The notes under the pieces: generated by a model
The model's input: only the letters and a program-made list of their open reading frames with translations
Databases searched by the model: none
What the model was told of the DNA's origin: nothing
Made by a program: the position numbers and the translations under genes
Assembly (NCBI RefSeq): GCF_013408825.1
Contig: NZ_JACCBZ010000007.1
Location: 62,001-126,000, forward strand
Direction of reading: 5' to 3'
Length of the DNA stretch: 64,000 nt
Source of the DNA: Mucilaginibacter tundrae
Lineage (GTDB): Bacteria; Bacteroidota; Bacteroidia; Sphingobacteriales; Sphingobacteriaceae
Shown: piece after piece, positions 17,234-26,915 of the stretch
Position numbering within the stretch: position 1 is the stretch's first letter
Layout of the letters: each line of letters starts with the position of its first letter

Positions 17234-19999
17234 CTAAAAGCGGATATTATAGTTTATAAAAGGAATTGGTTTCGCAAAAATTGATAACTGGTAACCATTT
17301 ATAGCGCCACCCTGCTCGGTAAAATAAGTCGAGTACGCATTTGCACGGCCCGTTAAATTGTAAACGCCCACAGACCATGAATTGTGGAATCGTTGGTGAA
17401 CCTTATGGTTCCCCTCAATATTTACCGAAAAATCTGTTCGGAAATAGTCAGGTATACGGTACTCATTCCTGTCTGAGTAATAAACGCGTTCGGCACCATC
17501 ATACACATACTTGGCTATTGGTAATGTAATTGGCCTGCCGGTGCTATAAACTACGTTTAATGATACACTATAACGATGTGTAAAACGATAGTTGCCCGTA
17601 AAGTTAAAATCATTTGGTTTATCATAATTTGCGGGATAGTAATTGCCATTGTTTATTAATTCCCCTGCATTAGGATCATCCTGTTTCAGGAAAGTTCTGG
17701 AATAGGTATAGCTCACCCAGCCGTTTAACTTACCTTCTGTTTTTTTCAATAACATTTCAACACCGTATGCCTTGCCATTGGTATTTATCACATCTTGTTC
17801 AATATGGTCATTCAATAATAGCGTAGCGCCGTCTCTGTAATCAAGGTAATCCCAAATGCGTTTATAATATACCTCCACCGACATTTCTATCGTATTGGCC
17901 TGGGCATTCCTATATAAGCCTAATGATACCTGGTCGCCGGATTGTGGTTTAATATTAGGGTCACTCAGTTTGTATATATCAGTTGGTGAAATAGCAGTAG
18001 TGTTTGAAAGTAAATGGATGTATTGTGTGAGGGTATTATAACTCGCTTTAAGCGACATGTCATCGTTTAAATTATACCTTGCAGACGCCCTGATCTCTGG
18101 CTTCGTATAGGTTTTAATTATCTTGTTTTTACCGTAAGTAACACTATCAACTACGTTGGCGCTTGTTTTTGGCAAATTGGGTGCATAATAATCAACAGTT
18201 TGTGCGCCCAGGTAGTTGTAAATGGAATATCTAACACCAACGTCAATAGTAAAATCAGGGGTAATGTCGTATTTATCACCAAAATATAGAGCGCTTTCAA
18301 GCGCTTGCTCGGCAGGGACAATCTGTGGCGCAACTAACGACTGATTATTGTATGGTTCAAAATTACCGGGATGTAACTTGTAATAAATTGAACTTACCCC
18401 AAAATCTAAGGTGTTTTTTTGATTTAAATAATAGGTGAAATCAGTTTTAAAATTAGACTGATTGATATTATAGTTAAGATTATACCCATTTATCGGATTT
18501 TGATCGCTCGAAACAGCATACTGATAACGGTCGTATCCAACTAAAAATACACTAAACAACTTATTGCTAAAATTATGTTTCCACTTTAGGTTCGCGTTTT
18601 TATTACCGTATTTATAGGTGGTGTCGCTATTAAGTTTAAAACCATCGTGGCTTATATAGCCGGTTAAATAGAGGTTGTTTTTGTCGTCAATCTGGTGACT
18701 TATCCCCAGGTTAATATCATAAAAATTGGCTTCGCTGTTTTTATATTCCTGCGGCAACGCGCTAAGCAGCCAATCTGAATATGAGGTACGTGCGCCTAAT
18801 ATAAAAGATGTTTTATTTTCAATAATAGGCCCTTCAATATTTATGCGGCTGGTAAGCAAGCCAATCCCCGCCGAGCCTGTAAAATTCTTCTTGTTACCTT
18901 CGCGGTCGGTTACTTCAAGCACTGATGCTAACCTGCCTCCGTATCTTTCGGGAATACTGCTCTTGTATAACTCAACATCCTTCACCATATCAGGATCAAA
19001 AGCTGAAAAGAACCCGAAGAAGTGTGATGGGTTGTATATAGTAGCATCATTAAGCAAAATCAAATTTTGATCGGCAGCGCCACCACGCACATTAAACCCA
19101 GTTGTAGATTCACCTACCGATTGTACCCCCGGTAATGTTAAAACTGCTCTTAAAACATCAGCTTCGCCAAAAACAGCGGGTATTTGTTTAATGCTTTTTA
19201 TATCCAGGTGATTAACGCCCATTTCATTACTACGGACGTTAGCTACTTTGTCAGCAGAAATTTTAACCTCTTTTAATGAATATACCAGTTCCTGCATCTC
19301 GATATTCAATTTGCCATCACTGTATAAAACCAACTGTCGGCGTGTATCTTTCATGCCAATACCATGTACAACCAGTGTTTGCCTTCCTTTTGGTAGGGTA
19401 ATGGTGAAATAACCATATTGATCTGATACCACTCCTGTTTTTGCATCAGTTGTAAATATACTCGCCCCTACAATCGCCTCGCCCGATTTAACATCCCGTA
19501 CATATCCTGATAACACCGCTTTCCCCGGCTCAATATTATTTGTTTTTATACCTATTGAATATAATTTATTCTCGGTAGTTGCTTCGGTCGCAGGCGTCTC
19601 TTTATCCATACTGAAATCGCCCCTCGCCGGTGTCTGGTTAATAATATCTCCCTTTGAATTAAAATAGCCTGCCGCTAGCTGTGTATGGATTATTTTACCT
19701 TTAGTTAAAAAGATCTGCATGTTTGCAGGCACAATAGCGTAATGGTAATTGGTGTTGTTAAAAGCCATATTTAATACGCGCTCCAACGGTGCATCACTTA
19801 TTTGTAAGGTTACTTTCAAACTATCGAATTGGGTGCGATCATAATAGAAATGATAACCACTTTGCGATTCCAGCTCCTTTACTATAATATCAATGCTAGC
19901 TTGATTAAAGTTTACACTAACGGTTTTGCCTGTTGTGTTTTGCGCCAACAATAACCTTGTAATAAATAGGAAAATAATGGTGAAGTATAATTTCTTCAT
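17234..19999 (-). CDS. TonB-dependent receptor with STN and carboxypeptidase-like domains
   Basis: The 921-residue outer-membrane receptor has, in order, a signal peptide ending LLAQ, a secretin/TonB short N-terminal (STN) domain over about 24-95 (NQASIDIIVKELESQSGYHF), a carboxypeptidase-regulatory-like beta domain near 160-240, a plug (LPGVQSVGESTTGFNVRGGA) and a beta-barrel to the C-terminal phenylalanine (INYNIRF). STN domains often contact a FecR-type anti-sigma factor, but no sigma/anti-sigma pair is present in this window. The gene is 1 base from the upstream gene and 6 from the downstream DUF4249 gene. Confidence 0.92.
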   Translation of the reverse strand: MKKLYFTIIFLFITRLLLAQNTTGKTVSVNFNQASIDIIVKELESQSGYHFYYDRTQFDSLKVTLQISDAPLERVLNMAFNNTNYHYAIVPANMQIFLTKGKIIHTQLAAGYFNSKGDIINQTPARGDFSMDKETPATEATTENKLYSIGIKTNNIEPGKAVLSGYVRDVKSGEAIVGASIFTTDAKTGVVSDQYGYFTITLPKGRQTLVVHGIGMKDTRRQLVLYSDGKLNIEMQELVYSLKEVKISADKVANVRSNEMGVNHLDIKSIKQIPAVFGEADVLRAVLTLPGVQSVGESTTGFNVRGGAADQNLILLNDATIYNPSHFFGFFSAFDPDMVKDVELYKSSIPERYGGRLASVLEVTDREGNKKNFTGSAGIGLLTSRINIEGPIIENKTSFILGARTSYSDWLLSALPQEYKNSEANFYDINLGISHQIDDKNNLYLTGYISHDGFKLNSDTTYKYGNKNANLKWKHNFSNKLFSVFLVGYDRYQYAVSSDQNPINGYNLNYNINQSNFKTDFTYYLNQKNTLDFGVSSIYYKLHPGNFEPYNNQSLVAPQIVPAEQALESALYFGDKYDITPDFTIDVGVRYSIYNYLGAQTVDYYAPNLPKTSANVVDSVTYGKNKIIKTYTKPEIRASARYNLNDDMSLKASYNTLTQYIHLLSNTTAISPTDIYKLSDPNIKPQSGDQVSLGLYRNAQANTIEMSVEVYYKRIWDYLDYRDGATLLLNDHIEQDVINTNGKAYGVEMLLKKTEGKLNGWVSYTYSRTFLKQDDPNAGELINNGNYYPANYDKPNDFNFTGNYRFTHRYSVSLNVVYSTGRPITLPIAKYVYDGAERVYYSDRNEYRIPDYFRTDFSVNIEGNHKVHQRFHNSWSVGVYNLTGRANAYSTYFTEQGGAINGYQLSIFAKPIPFINYNIRF

Positions 20000-20000
20000 A

Positions 20001-20750
20001 TTAGTCGGTTAAGTGGTCGTAATAAGCTGCTATTGCAGCCATAGCCCGTTCAGGATCACTTTTAAAATTGATATTATTGCTTTTTATAAATTGCTTAAGC
20101 TCTTTTTTATGATCTTTTAAAACATCTAAAAATGCGCCCTGACTATTAACAGTATAATATTTATCATCTTTAAAAAGATAATAGTCTTTACTTGGTGAAT
20201 AGTAGGTAATTATGTTTCCAAAATTGTCTGTTGAGTTTTGCAGGTTTTTTGACTTTTCAGCCAATACTTTAATCTTGCCTTTATATAATTCATCATAAAA
20301 TCCTGTTTTTAGCGAATTGCTGTTAAATGGATCTTTTTTAACACGGATAAAGTGACGATCATAAAGATTAAAGTAGTCTATCTTTTCTGATATAAGGCTA
20401 ATACGCATAAAGTTGTTGTATAATAGTATCACCACTTCATCGTAATATATATCATACATCATATTTACATTCGTATATAAATAACCATCATAAAACACCG
20501 AGCCCTTATTCCAGGTATCAATATCTTTATAATAGGCATTTCCTTTAATGTTTGCAGCAGGATCATATTGCAGGCCATTATATAACCTTGATTGCGGGCC
20601 AATTTTTTTATAAAAGTCGCGCTCAATATTGGCATACACGGTTGTTTGTTTAGCACTCAAACTATCGGCAACAGCTTGCGCCAGGGCAACGTTTTTTATA
20701 CAGCAGGTAAATAGAAAGAGTAATAAGTATTTAGGTAATCTTTTTAACAT
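20001..20750 (-). CDS. Uncharacterised exported protein heading the TonB/DUF4249 operon
   Basis: This 249-residue protein has a signal peptide with two adjacent cysteines (LLLFLFTCCIKNVALAQ), followed by a Tyr/Asp/Lys-rich domain of alternating strands (DVLKDHKKELKQFIKSNNIN near the end). I do not recognise the family. It ends one base before the TonB receptor ATG, so it is almost certainly co-transcribed and may act with the receptor. A 16-base direct repeat spans its start codon (20729-20744 and 20749-20764). Confidence 0.8.
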   Translation of the reverse strand: MLKRLPKYLLLFLFTCCIKNVALAQAVADSLSAKQTTVYANIERDFYKKIGPQSRLYNGLQYDPAANIKGNAYYKDIDTWNKGSVFYDGYLYTNVNMMYDIYYDEVVILLYNNFMRISLISEKIDYFNLYDRHFIRVKKDPFNSNSLKTGFYDELYKGKIKVLAEKSKNLQNSTDNFGNIITYYSPSKDYYLFKDDKYYTVNSQGAFLDVLKDHKKELKQFIKSNNINFKSDPERAMAAIAAYYDHLTD

Positions 20751-20764
20751 TTAGGTAATCTTTT
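20729..20764. repeat. Short tandem repeat across a start codon
   Basis: ATTTAGGTAATCTTTT occurs at 20729-20744 and again at 20749-20764, a 20-base period. The first copy is coding (residues 2-7 of the exported protein) and the second overlaps the start codon and leader. Confidence 0.75.
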
Positions 20765-20934
20765 AAAATGTAAACAAGTTATTTATAATTAATAATGTAA
20801 AAAGATGCAGGTATAAAGGTAAAATTTAGGGGCTAATATAAAGATATAATAAAAATCAATTGACAATATCCTAAATATCGATTTACCAATATTTCGTATC
20901 AATTTTGTTACTTAACTTGACGACTTTTTAGTAA

Positions 20935-22047
20935 TCACCATAGCCACCATGCACTTTTTCCTTTTGGAGTGGACTTTAAGCTAAACCGCATTTCTATATA
21001 TTTATATGTCCAGGCGGATACCATGTATATAATCAGGTAATTAACAATAAATAAGTACCAGTATGCCGAAGCCGGCAGTTTCAATAGCCTTATAAAAAAC
21101 ACGTTAAACAAACTGAGCAGAAGCGTATGTATCATATAGATGGAATACGAGTACTTGCCCATGTTATGTAACAATTCTGATTTATTAAGCATTGCCGATA
21201 CCCATCCTTTTTCAAAAGCGAAGACCATGATAGTGATGAAAAAGAAAATATCAAAAATAAAATTTATGGGTTTTAGCATTTCTCCAAAGCATATTAAAAC
21301 CACCACAATAACCAAACACAGTGGTTCAAGTATATTGAAAGCAAGTGGCTTAAATGTCGTATACTTTTCTTTAATAAACCTATATAAATTAAAACATAAT
21401 ACACCTGTAAAAAAGCCCATTATCCCCCGCAGAAAGCCATAGTCATAAGTATTATCAATATTAAAACTATGCGTAAATGCTGCCATTGCCAGGAAAGCGC
21501 CAATAGCAATAATTATATAGACATATGATTTAAATGCCTGGAGCTTTTTTATATTGATAAATGTTACTACCATACCAAATACCAGGTAAGCAATCATTTC
21601 CGCGCTTATTGACCAGCTGGCAATATTCCAGCTAACATCATGTATCCCGGGCATTTTTACCGAATTGAGTAAAAAAAGATTGCTTAAAAAACTACGCCAG
21701 TTATCAACGCCGTACCCTAACTCATTAACATGCACATACCCCGAGGCATGATGTTTGATTAAATTAATTGCTACAAACAAAAGCAATACAATAAGATGCA
21801 AAGGGTATAACCTGAAGAAGCGCTTTTTATAAAACTTGCCAAATGCAAGCCAGCTATCTATATTTTGATAGGTATAGGCTATTACAAATCCACTCAACAC
21901 AAAAAAGAAATCAACAAAAAGATATGCGTTATTAAAAAAGCTATTATTGATGATTGGTGTGGCGGAAAATGCCGACATGTGAAAAAAGACAACAAAGCTG
22001 GAAAATATACCTCTGAAAATATCCAGTGTTTTGAATCTTTCTTTCAT
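20935..22047 (-). CDS. Acyltransferase 3 family membrane protein
   Basis: A 370-residue integral membrane protein with about ten hydrophobic helices. The N-terminal signature LDIFRGIFSSFVVFFHMSAF contains the family histidine, followed by FVDFFFVLSGFVIAY. Acyltransferase 3 proteins O-acylate polysaccharides, lipids or antibiotics at the membrane; the substrate cannot be told from sequence. The gene lies 28 bases downstream of a LytTR response regulator on the same strand, so co-transcription is possible. Confidence 0.92.
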   Translation of the reverse strand: MKERFKTLDIFRGIFSSFVVFFHMSAFSATPIINNSFFNNAYLFVDFFFVLSGFVIAYTYQNIDSWLAFGKFYKKRFFRLYPLHLIVLLLFVAINLIKHHASGYVHVNELGYGVDNWRSFLSNLFLLNSVKMPGIHDVSWNIASWSISAEMIAYLVFGMVVTFINIKKLQAFKSYVYIIIAIGAFLAMAAFTHSFNIDNTYDYGFLRGIMGFFTGVLCFNLYRFIKEKYTTFKPLAFNILEPLCLVIVVVLICFGEMLKPINFIFDIFFFITIMVFAFEKGWVSAMLNKSELLHNMGKYSYSIYMIHTLLLSLFNVFFIRLLKLPASAYWYLFIVNYLIIYMVSAWTYKYIEMRFSLKSTPKGKSAWWLW

Positions 22048-22075
22048 ACAAATTGCTTATCCTAACATGGTTTTA

Positions 22076-22807
22076 TTAGATGTTTTTCCCGTCGATGATC
22101 TTAAAAAACTGGTCGCGGTAGGTATCACCAACCGGTATTATTTTTTCGCCTATCCAAATGCGGCTGCGCTCAATGCTATCAATTTTATTTAATGATACGA
22201 TGTATGATTTATGCACCCGCACAAAATGCCGCTCAGGCAAGGCGTCTTCCATTTTCTTCATGTTCTGCAGGGTGATGATCCGCTCACCCGAGGTGAAAAT
22301 GGAGATATAATCTTTTAATCCCTCAATAAATGAAATATCACGCAGATATACTTTCTGTATTTTATGCTCGCTCTTAACAAAAATAAAATCGCTTAAAAAA
22401 TCACTTTGTGGTGCGGATTCTACGCTTGCTACGGGTTTGGCGGATGGTTGCAAAATCCCCTGTGCTTTTTGTACTGCCTTAAAAAACCGATCGAAGGCTA
22501 TTGGTTTAAGTAAATAATCAACTACATCAAGTTCATAACCTTCCAACGCGTATTCCGGGTAAGCGGTGGTCAATATAACTTTAGCTTTGCCATTAGCTAT
22601 TTTTAAAAATTGTATACCTGTAAGTTCAGGCATTTGCACATCCAGAAAAACCAGGTCTACATTACCTTCCTGTACCAAAGTTAACGCCTCTATAGGGTTG
22701 GTCGTAGCTTTCACCAATTCCAAAAAAGGCACCTTCGATATGTAATCCTCAACAATATGCAGGGCCAATGGCTCATCATCAACAACAAGGCATCTGATCA
22801 TGGGCAT
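22076..22807 (-). CDS. LytTR-family response regulator
   Basis: The 243-residue protein has a receiver domain at 1-120 with acidic pair D10/D11, phospho-acceptor D56 (LVFLDVQMPEL), T/A switch TTAYPEY and K102 region (LLKPIAF). A C-terminal LytTR DNA-binding domain follows at about 140-240 (FIFVKSEHKIQKVYL, LPERHFVRVHKSYIV). Such regulators normally pair with a LytS/YehU-type histidine kinase, but none is adjacent; the kinase at 23120 is divergent and of the HAMP/PAS type. Target genes are unknown; the acyltransferase just downstream is a candidate operon member. Confidence 0.93.
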   Translation of the reverse strand: MPMIRCLVVDDEPLALHIVEDYISKVPFLELVKATTNPIEALTLVQEGNVDLVFLDVQMPELTGIQFLKIANGKAKVILTTAYPEYALEGYELDVVDYLLKPIAFDRFFKAVQKAQGILQPSAKPVASVESAPQSDFLSDFIFVKSEHKIQKVYLRDISFIEGLKDYISIFTSGERIITLQNMKKMEDALPERHFVRVHKSYIVSLNKIDSIERSRIWIGEKIIPVGDTYRDQFFKIIDGKNI

Positions 22808-23119
22808 AAAACTAAGTATTTTTTTGTTTGGTTAGATGAATTACAAATGCTCCCTATTTTAAAACTTTAATTCTATGCTGACGAGCTGATGTCGGCCGCT
22901 TTTCAAATCTTATGTGATAATTGAGCGCTTAATAAAATCAATAGTGTTATATATACACACCATTTTGATAATACCCTATCAAAATGATATGGTTTCTTAT
23001 ACAGTGTAGGTTAATAAATATAGTTAATGCACATATAAAAACCTGTAATTCAATAAAATAAAAAAATGCCTGTTGCCTTGGCATTATAATTATTAATGGC
23101 TTAGCAAGGTTTCGTTATC
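22808..23119. other. Divergent intergenic region between response regulator and histidine kinase
   Basis: This 312-base AT-rich region separates two divergent signalling genes. I see no coding frame. A small hairpin (AATGCC at 23065-23070 with GGCATT at 23080-23085) lies 35 bases before the kinase start; read on the minus strand it is followed by a T run. No clear TAnnTTTG box is visible. Confidence 0.5.
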
Positions 23120-24835
23120 ATGAACATAAAAAATAAGCTTCGTGTAGGTATTGGTTTCATCTTTTTGATGGCGCTGATCAGCTCTGGAATGGCGGATTAT
23201 TATTTAACCCGCCTTTCAAATGATTCAAAAGCTATTTTAAAAGATAACTATCGCTCACTGGTATATGTAAAAACAATTGAGCAGGCACTTGATTATCCTC
23301 CAAAAGTAAACATCGCCGCCAAATTACAAACCATCGAAACCAACATCAGCAAAGAAGAGCAAAACATAACCGAGCCCGGCGAAGAACAATTGGCCGATTC
23401 ATTACGCTCAAATTTCGAAGTTTACAAACTTTCAGTAGCTAACCCTCAGATAACAACTCAGCTCAGTTCAAAAATTCGCGGCATACTTTACAATATTATG
23501 CAGCTTAATATGACAGCCATTGAGCATCGCAATACCAAAGCCACAACCACTGCCGATCAGGCAATAATCCTTGTATCTCTTGTTGGCTCATTATGTTTCC
23601 TTATCGCTTTCAGCTTTATGGTAAATTTCCCCGGCTATATCGCTAACCCTGTAAAGGAGTTAATATCAGGTATAAAAGAGGTAGCTAACAAAAACTATAA
23701 TAAACGCCTTGTTTTTCCGGCAAAAGATGAGTTTGGCGATCTGGCTGTAGCGTTTAACCAAATGGCCGGCAAGCTTAATGAATATGAAAGCAGTAACATA
23801 GCCAGCGTTATGTTCGAAAAAAGAAGGATTGAAACCATCATCAATTCCATGGGTGACGCCATTATTGGTATTGATGACAGGCAGTTCATTATTTTCGCCA
23901 ATAAAGTTGCCTGCTCATTAATAGGTGTTTCGGAGGATAAGTTAACAGGCCAATACGCCCCAAACGTAGCCTTGGAAAATGACCTGTTACGAAACATGTT
24001 ATTTGTTAATCAGCCCAAAATGAAGCTTTTTGCGGATAACCGCGATAGCTTTTTTACCAAAGATGTTTTAGAGGTGACCAATGATGATAAAGTAATAGGC
24101 AAGGTTATCATCCTGAAAAATATCACCGATTTTCAACAGCTTAATGATGATAAAACAGCTTTCATCGCTACTATATCACATGAGTTAAAAACACCACTCG
24201 CATCTATCCGAATGAGCGTTAAATTATTGGAAGATGCGCGTGTAGGGGAAGTAAATAACGAGCAAAAACAGCTCATCCAAAATATTGATGCCGATACCCA
24301 TCGCCTGTTACAAATAACCGCTGAGTTACTTGATGCCGCGCAGGTTGAAACGGGCAAAATAAATTTACACTTCGGCAGCACACACCCTAAAAATATTGTA
24401 GAATACGCGGTAAAAGCTATCCGCTCATTAGCTGATCAAAAGCAGATCACCATCAATATAAATTGTGCTGATACATTGCCAAATGTAATGGCCGATCTGG
24501 ACAAGACAACCTGGGTATTAATTAACCTGCTATCAAACGCCATTAAGTATAGCCCGGAAAGGGCAACTATTAACCTGGACGTGAAAAAGAGACACCATTT
24601 CATAGAATTCGCCGTAAAAGATCAGGGGCGCGGGATTGATGAAAAATATCTCGCCCGAATTTTTGAACGCTATTTCCGCGTCCCGGGTGCCGAGACTGAT
24701 AAAACCGGGACAGGATTAGGCCTTGCCATAGCTAAAGATTTTATTGAGGCCCAGGGAGGCAACATAGGTGTTGAAAGTGAAATTGGTGAAGGCAGCCGTT
24801 TCCATTTCAACCTTAACATTAACAACGCCCTATAA
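23120..24835 (+). CDS. Sensor histidine kinase with HAMP and PAS domains, upstream of kup
   Basis: A 571-residue membrane kinase. It has membrane helices at about 8-24 and 148-170 flanking a periplasmic four-helix-type sensor, a HAMP domain at about 172-225, a PAS domain at about 230-340 and HisKA with phospho-acceptor H354 (ATISHELKTPLASIRM). The HATPase domain has the N box NLLSNAIKYSPE, G1 DQGRGID, an F box and G2 GTGLGLAIAKD. It is 26 bases upstream of kup on the same strand, which suggests a link with potassium or osmotic control. No response regulator is adjacent on the same strand. Confidence 0.93.
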   Translation: MNIKNKLRVGIGFIFLMALISSGMADYYLTRLSNDSKAILKDNYRSLVYVKTIEQALDYPPKVNIAAKLQTIETNISKEEQNITEPGEEQLADSLRSNFEVYKLSVANPQITTQLSSKIRGILYNIMQLNMTAIEHRNTKATTTADQAIILVSLVGSLCFLIAFSFMVNFPGYIANPVKELISGIKEVANKNYNKRLVFPAKDEFGDLAVAFNQMAGKLNEYESSNIASVMFEKRRIETIINSMGDAIIGIDDRQFIIFANKVACSLIGVSEDKLTGQYAPNVALENDLLRNMLFVNQPKMKLFADNRDSFFTKDVLEVTNDDKVIGKVIILKNITDFQQLNDDKTAFIATISHELKTPLASIRMSVKLLEDARVGEVNNEQKQLIQNIDADTHRLLQITAELLDAAQVETGKINLHFGSTHPKNIVEYAVKAIRSLADQKQITININCADTLPNVMADLDKTTWVLINLLSNAIKYSPERATINLDVKKRHHFIEFAVKDQGRGIDEKYLARIFERYFRVPGAETDKTGTGLGLAIAKDFIEAQGGNIGVESEIGEGSRFHFNLNINNAL

Positions 24836-24861
24836 TTTTTAAACAATATATAAACAACCAA

Positions 24862-26853
24862 ATGAATCCACATTTACGAAAACTTACCGCTGGTGGAATG
24901 CTGTTAACATTAGGCATCATCTTCGGCGATATTGGTACTTCACCGCTCTATGTGTTCCAAACTCTATTAACCGAAGGTGGAAAAGCAAATGAGTTGCTGG
25001 TATTAGGCTCAATCTCCTGTATATTTTGGACTTTAACCCTGCAAACCACTTTTAAATATATCATCATCACCCTACAGGCTGACAACAAGGGAGAAGGTGG
25101 TATATTCTCGCTATATGCCTTGGTTCGTCGTTACGGCAAATGGCTGGCTATTCCGGCAATTATAGGTGCAGGTACCTTGTTGGCCGATGGTATCATAACC
25201 CCGCCAATATCGGTTACTTCAGCAATTGAAGGACTAAGCAACGTACCATCTTTAGCATCGTCATTTGTTCCGGGCAGCTGGCTTATTATCGGCATTGTTA
25301 TCGGCATAATATTATTGCTGTTTTTCTTTCAACAATTTGGCACTAAGGTAGTAGGCTCGGCATTTGGCCCGGTTATGTTAATGTGGTTTTTAATGATTGG
25401 TGTTTTAGGTTTCTTGCAAATCCTGCATTATCCATCCATATTTAAAGCACTAAGTCCGTATTATGGCGCAAAATTATTATTCGATCATCCTGGTGGCCTG
25501 GCCTTATTGGGCGCTGTGTTTTTATGTACCACAGGTGCCGAAGCATTGTATTCTGACCTTGGTCACTGCGGACGTAAAAATATTCAATTCAGCTGGATTT
25601 TTGTTAAAACCACTTTGGTATTAAGCTACTTGGGGCAGGGCGCATGGGTTTTAACCCAGCCGGCAAATACCAACTTTGCCAACGTAAACCCATTTTACCA
25701 GATAGTGCCTAACCCGCATTTGTTAATGATACCTGCCGTAGCCTTAGCAACATTGGCTACTATTATTGCCAGCCAGGCATTGATCAGCGGATCATTTACC
25801 CTTATCAGCGAAGCGGTAAGTATGAATTTTTGGCCACGTATAACAATTAAATATCCTTCAAACATCCGCGGGCAAATTTATATACCCAGCATCAACTGGT
25901 TATTGTGCTTTGGCTGTGTTGCGGTAACCTTATATTTCCAAACTTCTGAACACATGACGGCTGCCTATGGTTTTTCTATCACTATAGCCATGCTAATGAC
26001 TACCGTACTGATGTACTACTTTATGCGCTATGTTAAACATTGGCCTATATGGGTAGTAACTATCATACTTTGTGTTTTCTTATGCGTAGAGTCAGCTTTC
26101 TTTGTAGAGAATGCGGCCAAATTACTGAAAAGGATCTTCTTCCTGGTGTTTGAAATTGGATTGATATTCACCATGTACATTTGGTTCCGGGCACGTAAAA
26201 TCAACAACCGTTTCCTTCATTTTATCGATTTGAAGGATCAGATCCCTATGCTAAATGCACTAAGCGCCGATACAACTATTCCCAAATATTCAAGCCAACT
26301 GATCTATCTTACCAAAGCAAATAACAGCAGGCAAATAGAAGAGAAGGTCATTTACTCCATCATGAGCCGGAGCCCTAAGCGTGCCGATACCTATTGGTTT
26401 GTGCATATTGATACTACCGATGAGCCATATACTATGGAATATAGTGTGGATCAGGTTGAACAAGACAAGATCATCCGTGTTGATTTCCGTTTAGGTTTCC
26501 GTATACAACCGCGTGTTAACGTGTTGTTCCGCAAGGTAGTTGAAGATATGGTTGCCCGTAAGGAGCTTGATATTACGAGTAGCTATGAATCGCTTAAAAA
26601 ATTCAAAGTAGTATCTGATTTCCGCTTTGTGATTTTGGAGAAATTCCTGTCATATAATAACCTGTTCAGCGTATCCGAATCATTTATCCTGAACAGTTAT
26701 TTCAGCATCAAAAAGCTGGCATTATCCGAAGCCAAAGCCTTCGGTTTAGATACCAGTGAAACTTATGTTGAAAAAATCCCGTTGGTGGTAAAACCGGTAA
26801 GTAACATCAACCTAAAAAGGATCGATCCGGTAACGATGGAGCCCATTTTTTAA
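24862..26853 (+). CDS. kup: Kup-family potassium uptake permease
   Basis: The 663-residue protein has about 12 membrane helices over the first 440 residues and a cytosolic C-terminal domain. The family signature GDIGTSPLYVFQ lies at residues 22-33, and DNKGEGGIFSLYAL and ADGIITPPISV are also typical. Kup carriers take up K+ with protons. Length is near the usual 620-650. It forms a two-gene unit with the upstream histidine kinase and ends at a strong hairpin terminator. Confidence 0.96.
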   Translation: MNPHLRKLTAGGMLLTLGIIFGDIGTSPLYVFQTLLTEGGKANELLVLGSISCIFWTLTLQTTFKYIIITLQADNKGEGGIFSLYALVRRYGKWLAIPAIIGAGTLLADGIITPPISVTSAIEGLSNVPSLASSFVPGSWLIIGIVIGIILLLFFFQQFGTKVVGSAFGPVMLMWFLMIGVLGFLQILHYPSIFKALSPYYGAKLLFDHPGGLALLGAVFLCTTGAEALYSDLGHCGRKNIQFSWIFVKTTLVLSYLGQGAWVLTQPANTNFANVNPFYQIVPNPHLLMIPAVALATLATIIASQALISGSFTLISEAVSMNFWPRITIKYPSNIRGQIYIPSINWLLCFGCVAVTLYFQTSEHMTAAYGFSITIAMLMTTVLMYYFMRYVKHWPIWVVTIILCVFLCVESAFFVENAAKLLKRIFFLVFEIGLIFTMYIWFRARKINNRFLHFIDLKDQIPMLNALSADTTIPKYSSQLIYLTKANNSRQIEEKVIYSIMSRSPKRADTYWFVHIDTTDEPYTMEYSVDQVEQDKIIRVDFRLGFRIQPRVNVLFRKVVEDMVARKELDITSSYESLKKFKVVSDFRFVILEKFLSYNNLFSVSESFILNSYFSIKKLALSEAKAFGLDTSETYVEKIPLVVKPVSNINLKRIDPVTMEPIF

Positions 26854-26884
26854 TACCCCTGTCTGAATAATCGGGCTTGCCCGT

Positions 26885-26915
26885 AAACCCTCTCCGGCCG
26901 GAGAGGGTTTTTTAT
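26885..26915 (+). terminator. Terminator after kup (perfect 26-base palindrome)
   Basis: AAACCCTCTCCGG at 26885-26897 is followed directly by its reverse complement at 26898-26910 and then a T run. It abuts the stop codon of the convergent YdcF-like gene. The C/G-rich palindrome resembles the other REP-like elements in the window. Confidence 0.75.

Noticed and set aside
22076..24835. The LytTR regulator and the HAMP/PAS kinase as a cognate two-component pair
   Set aside because: They are divergent, and LytTR regulators normally pair with LytS/YehU-type kinases, so a pairing cannot be claimed.
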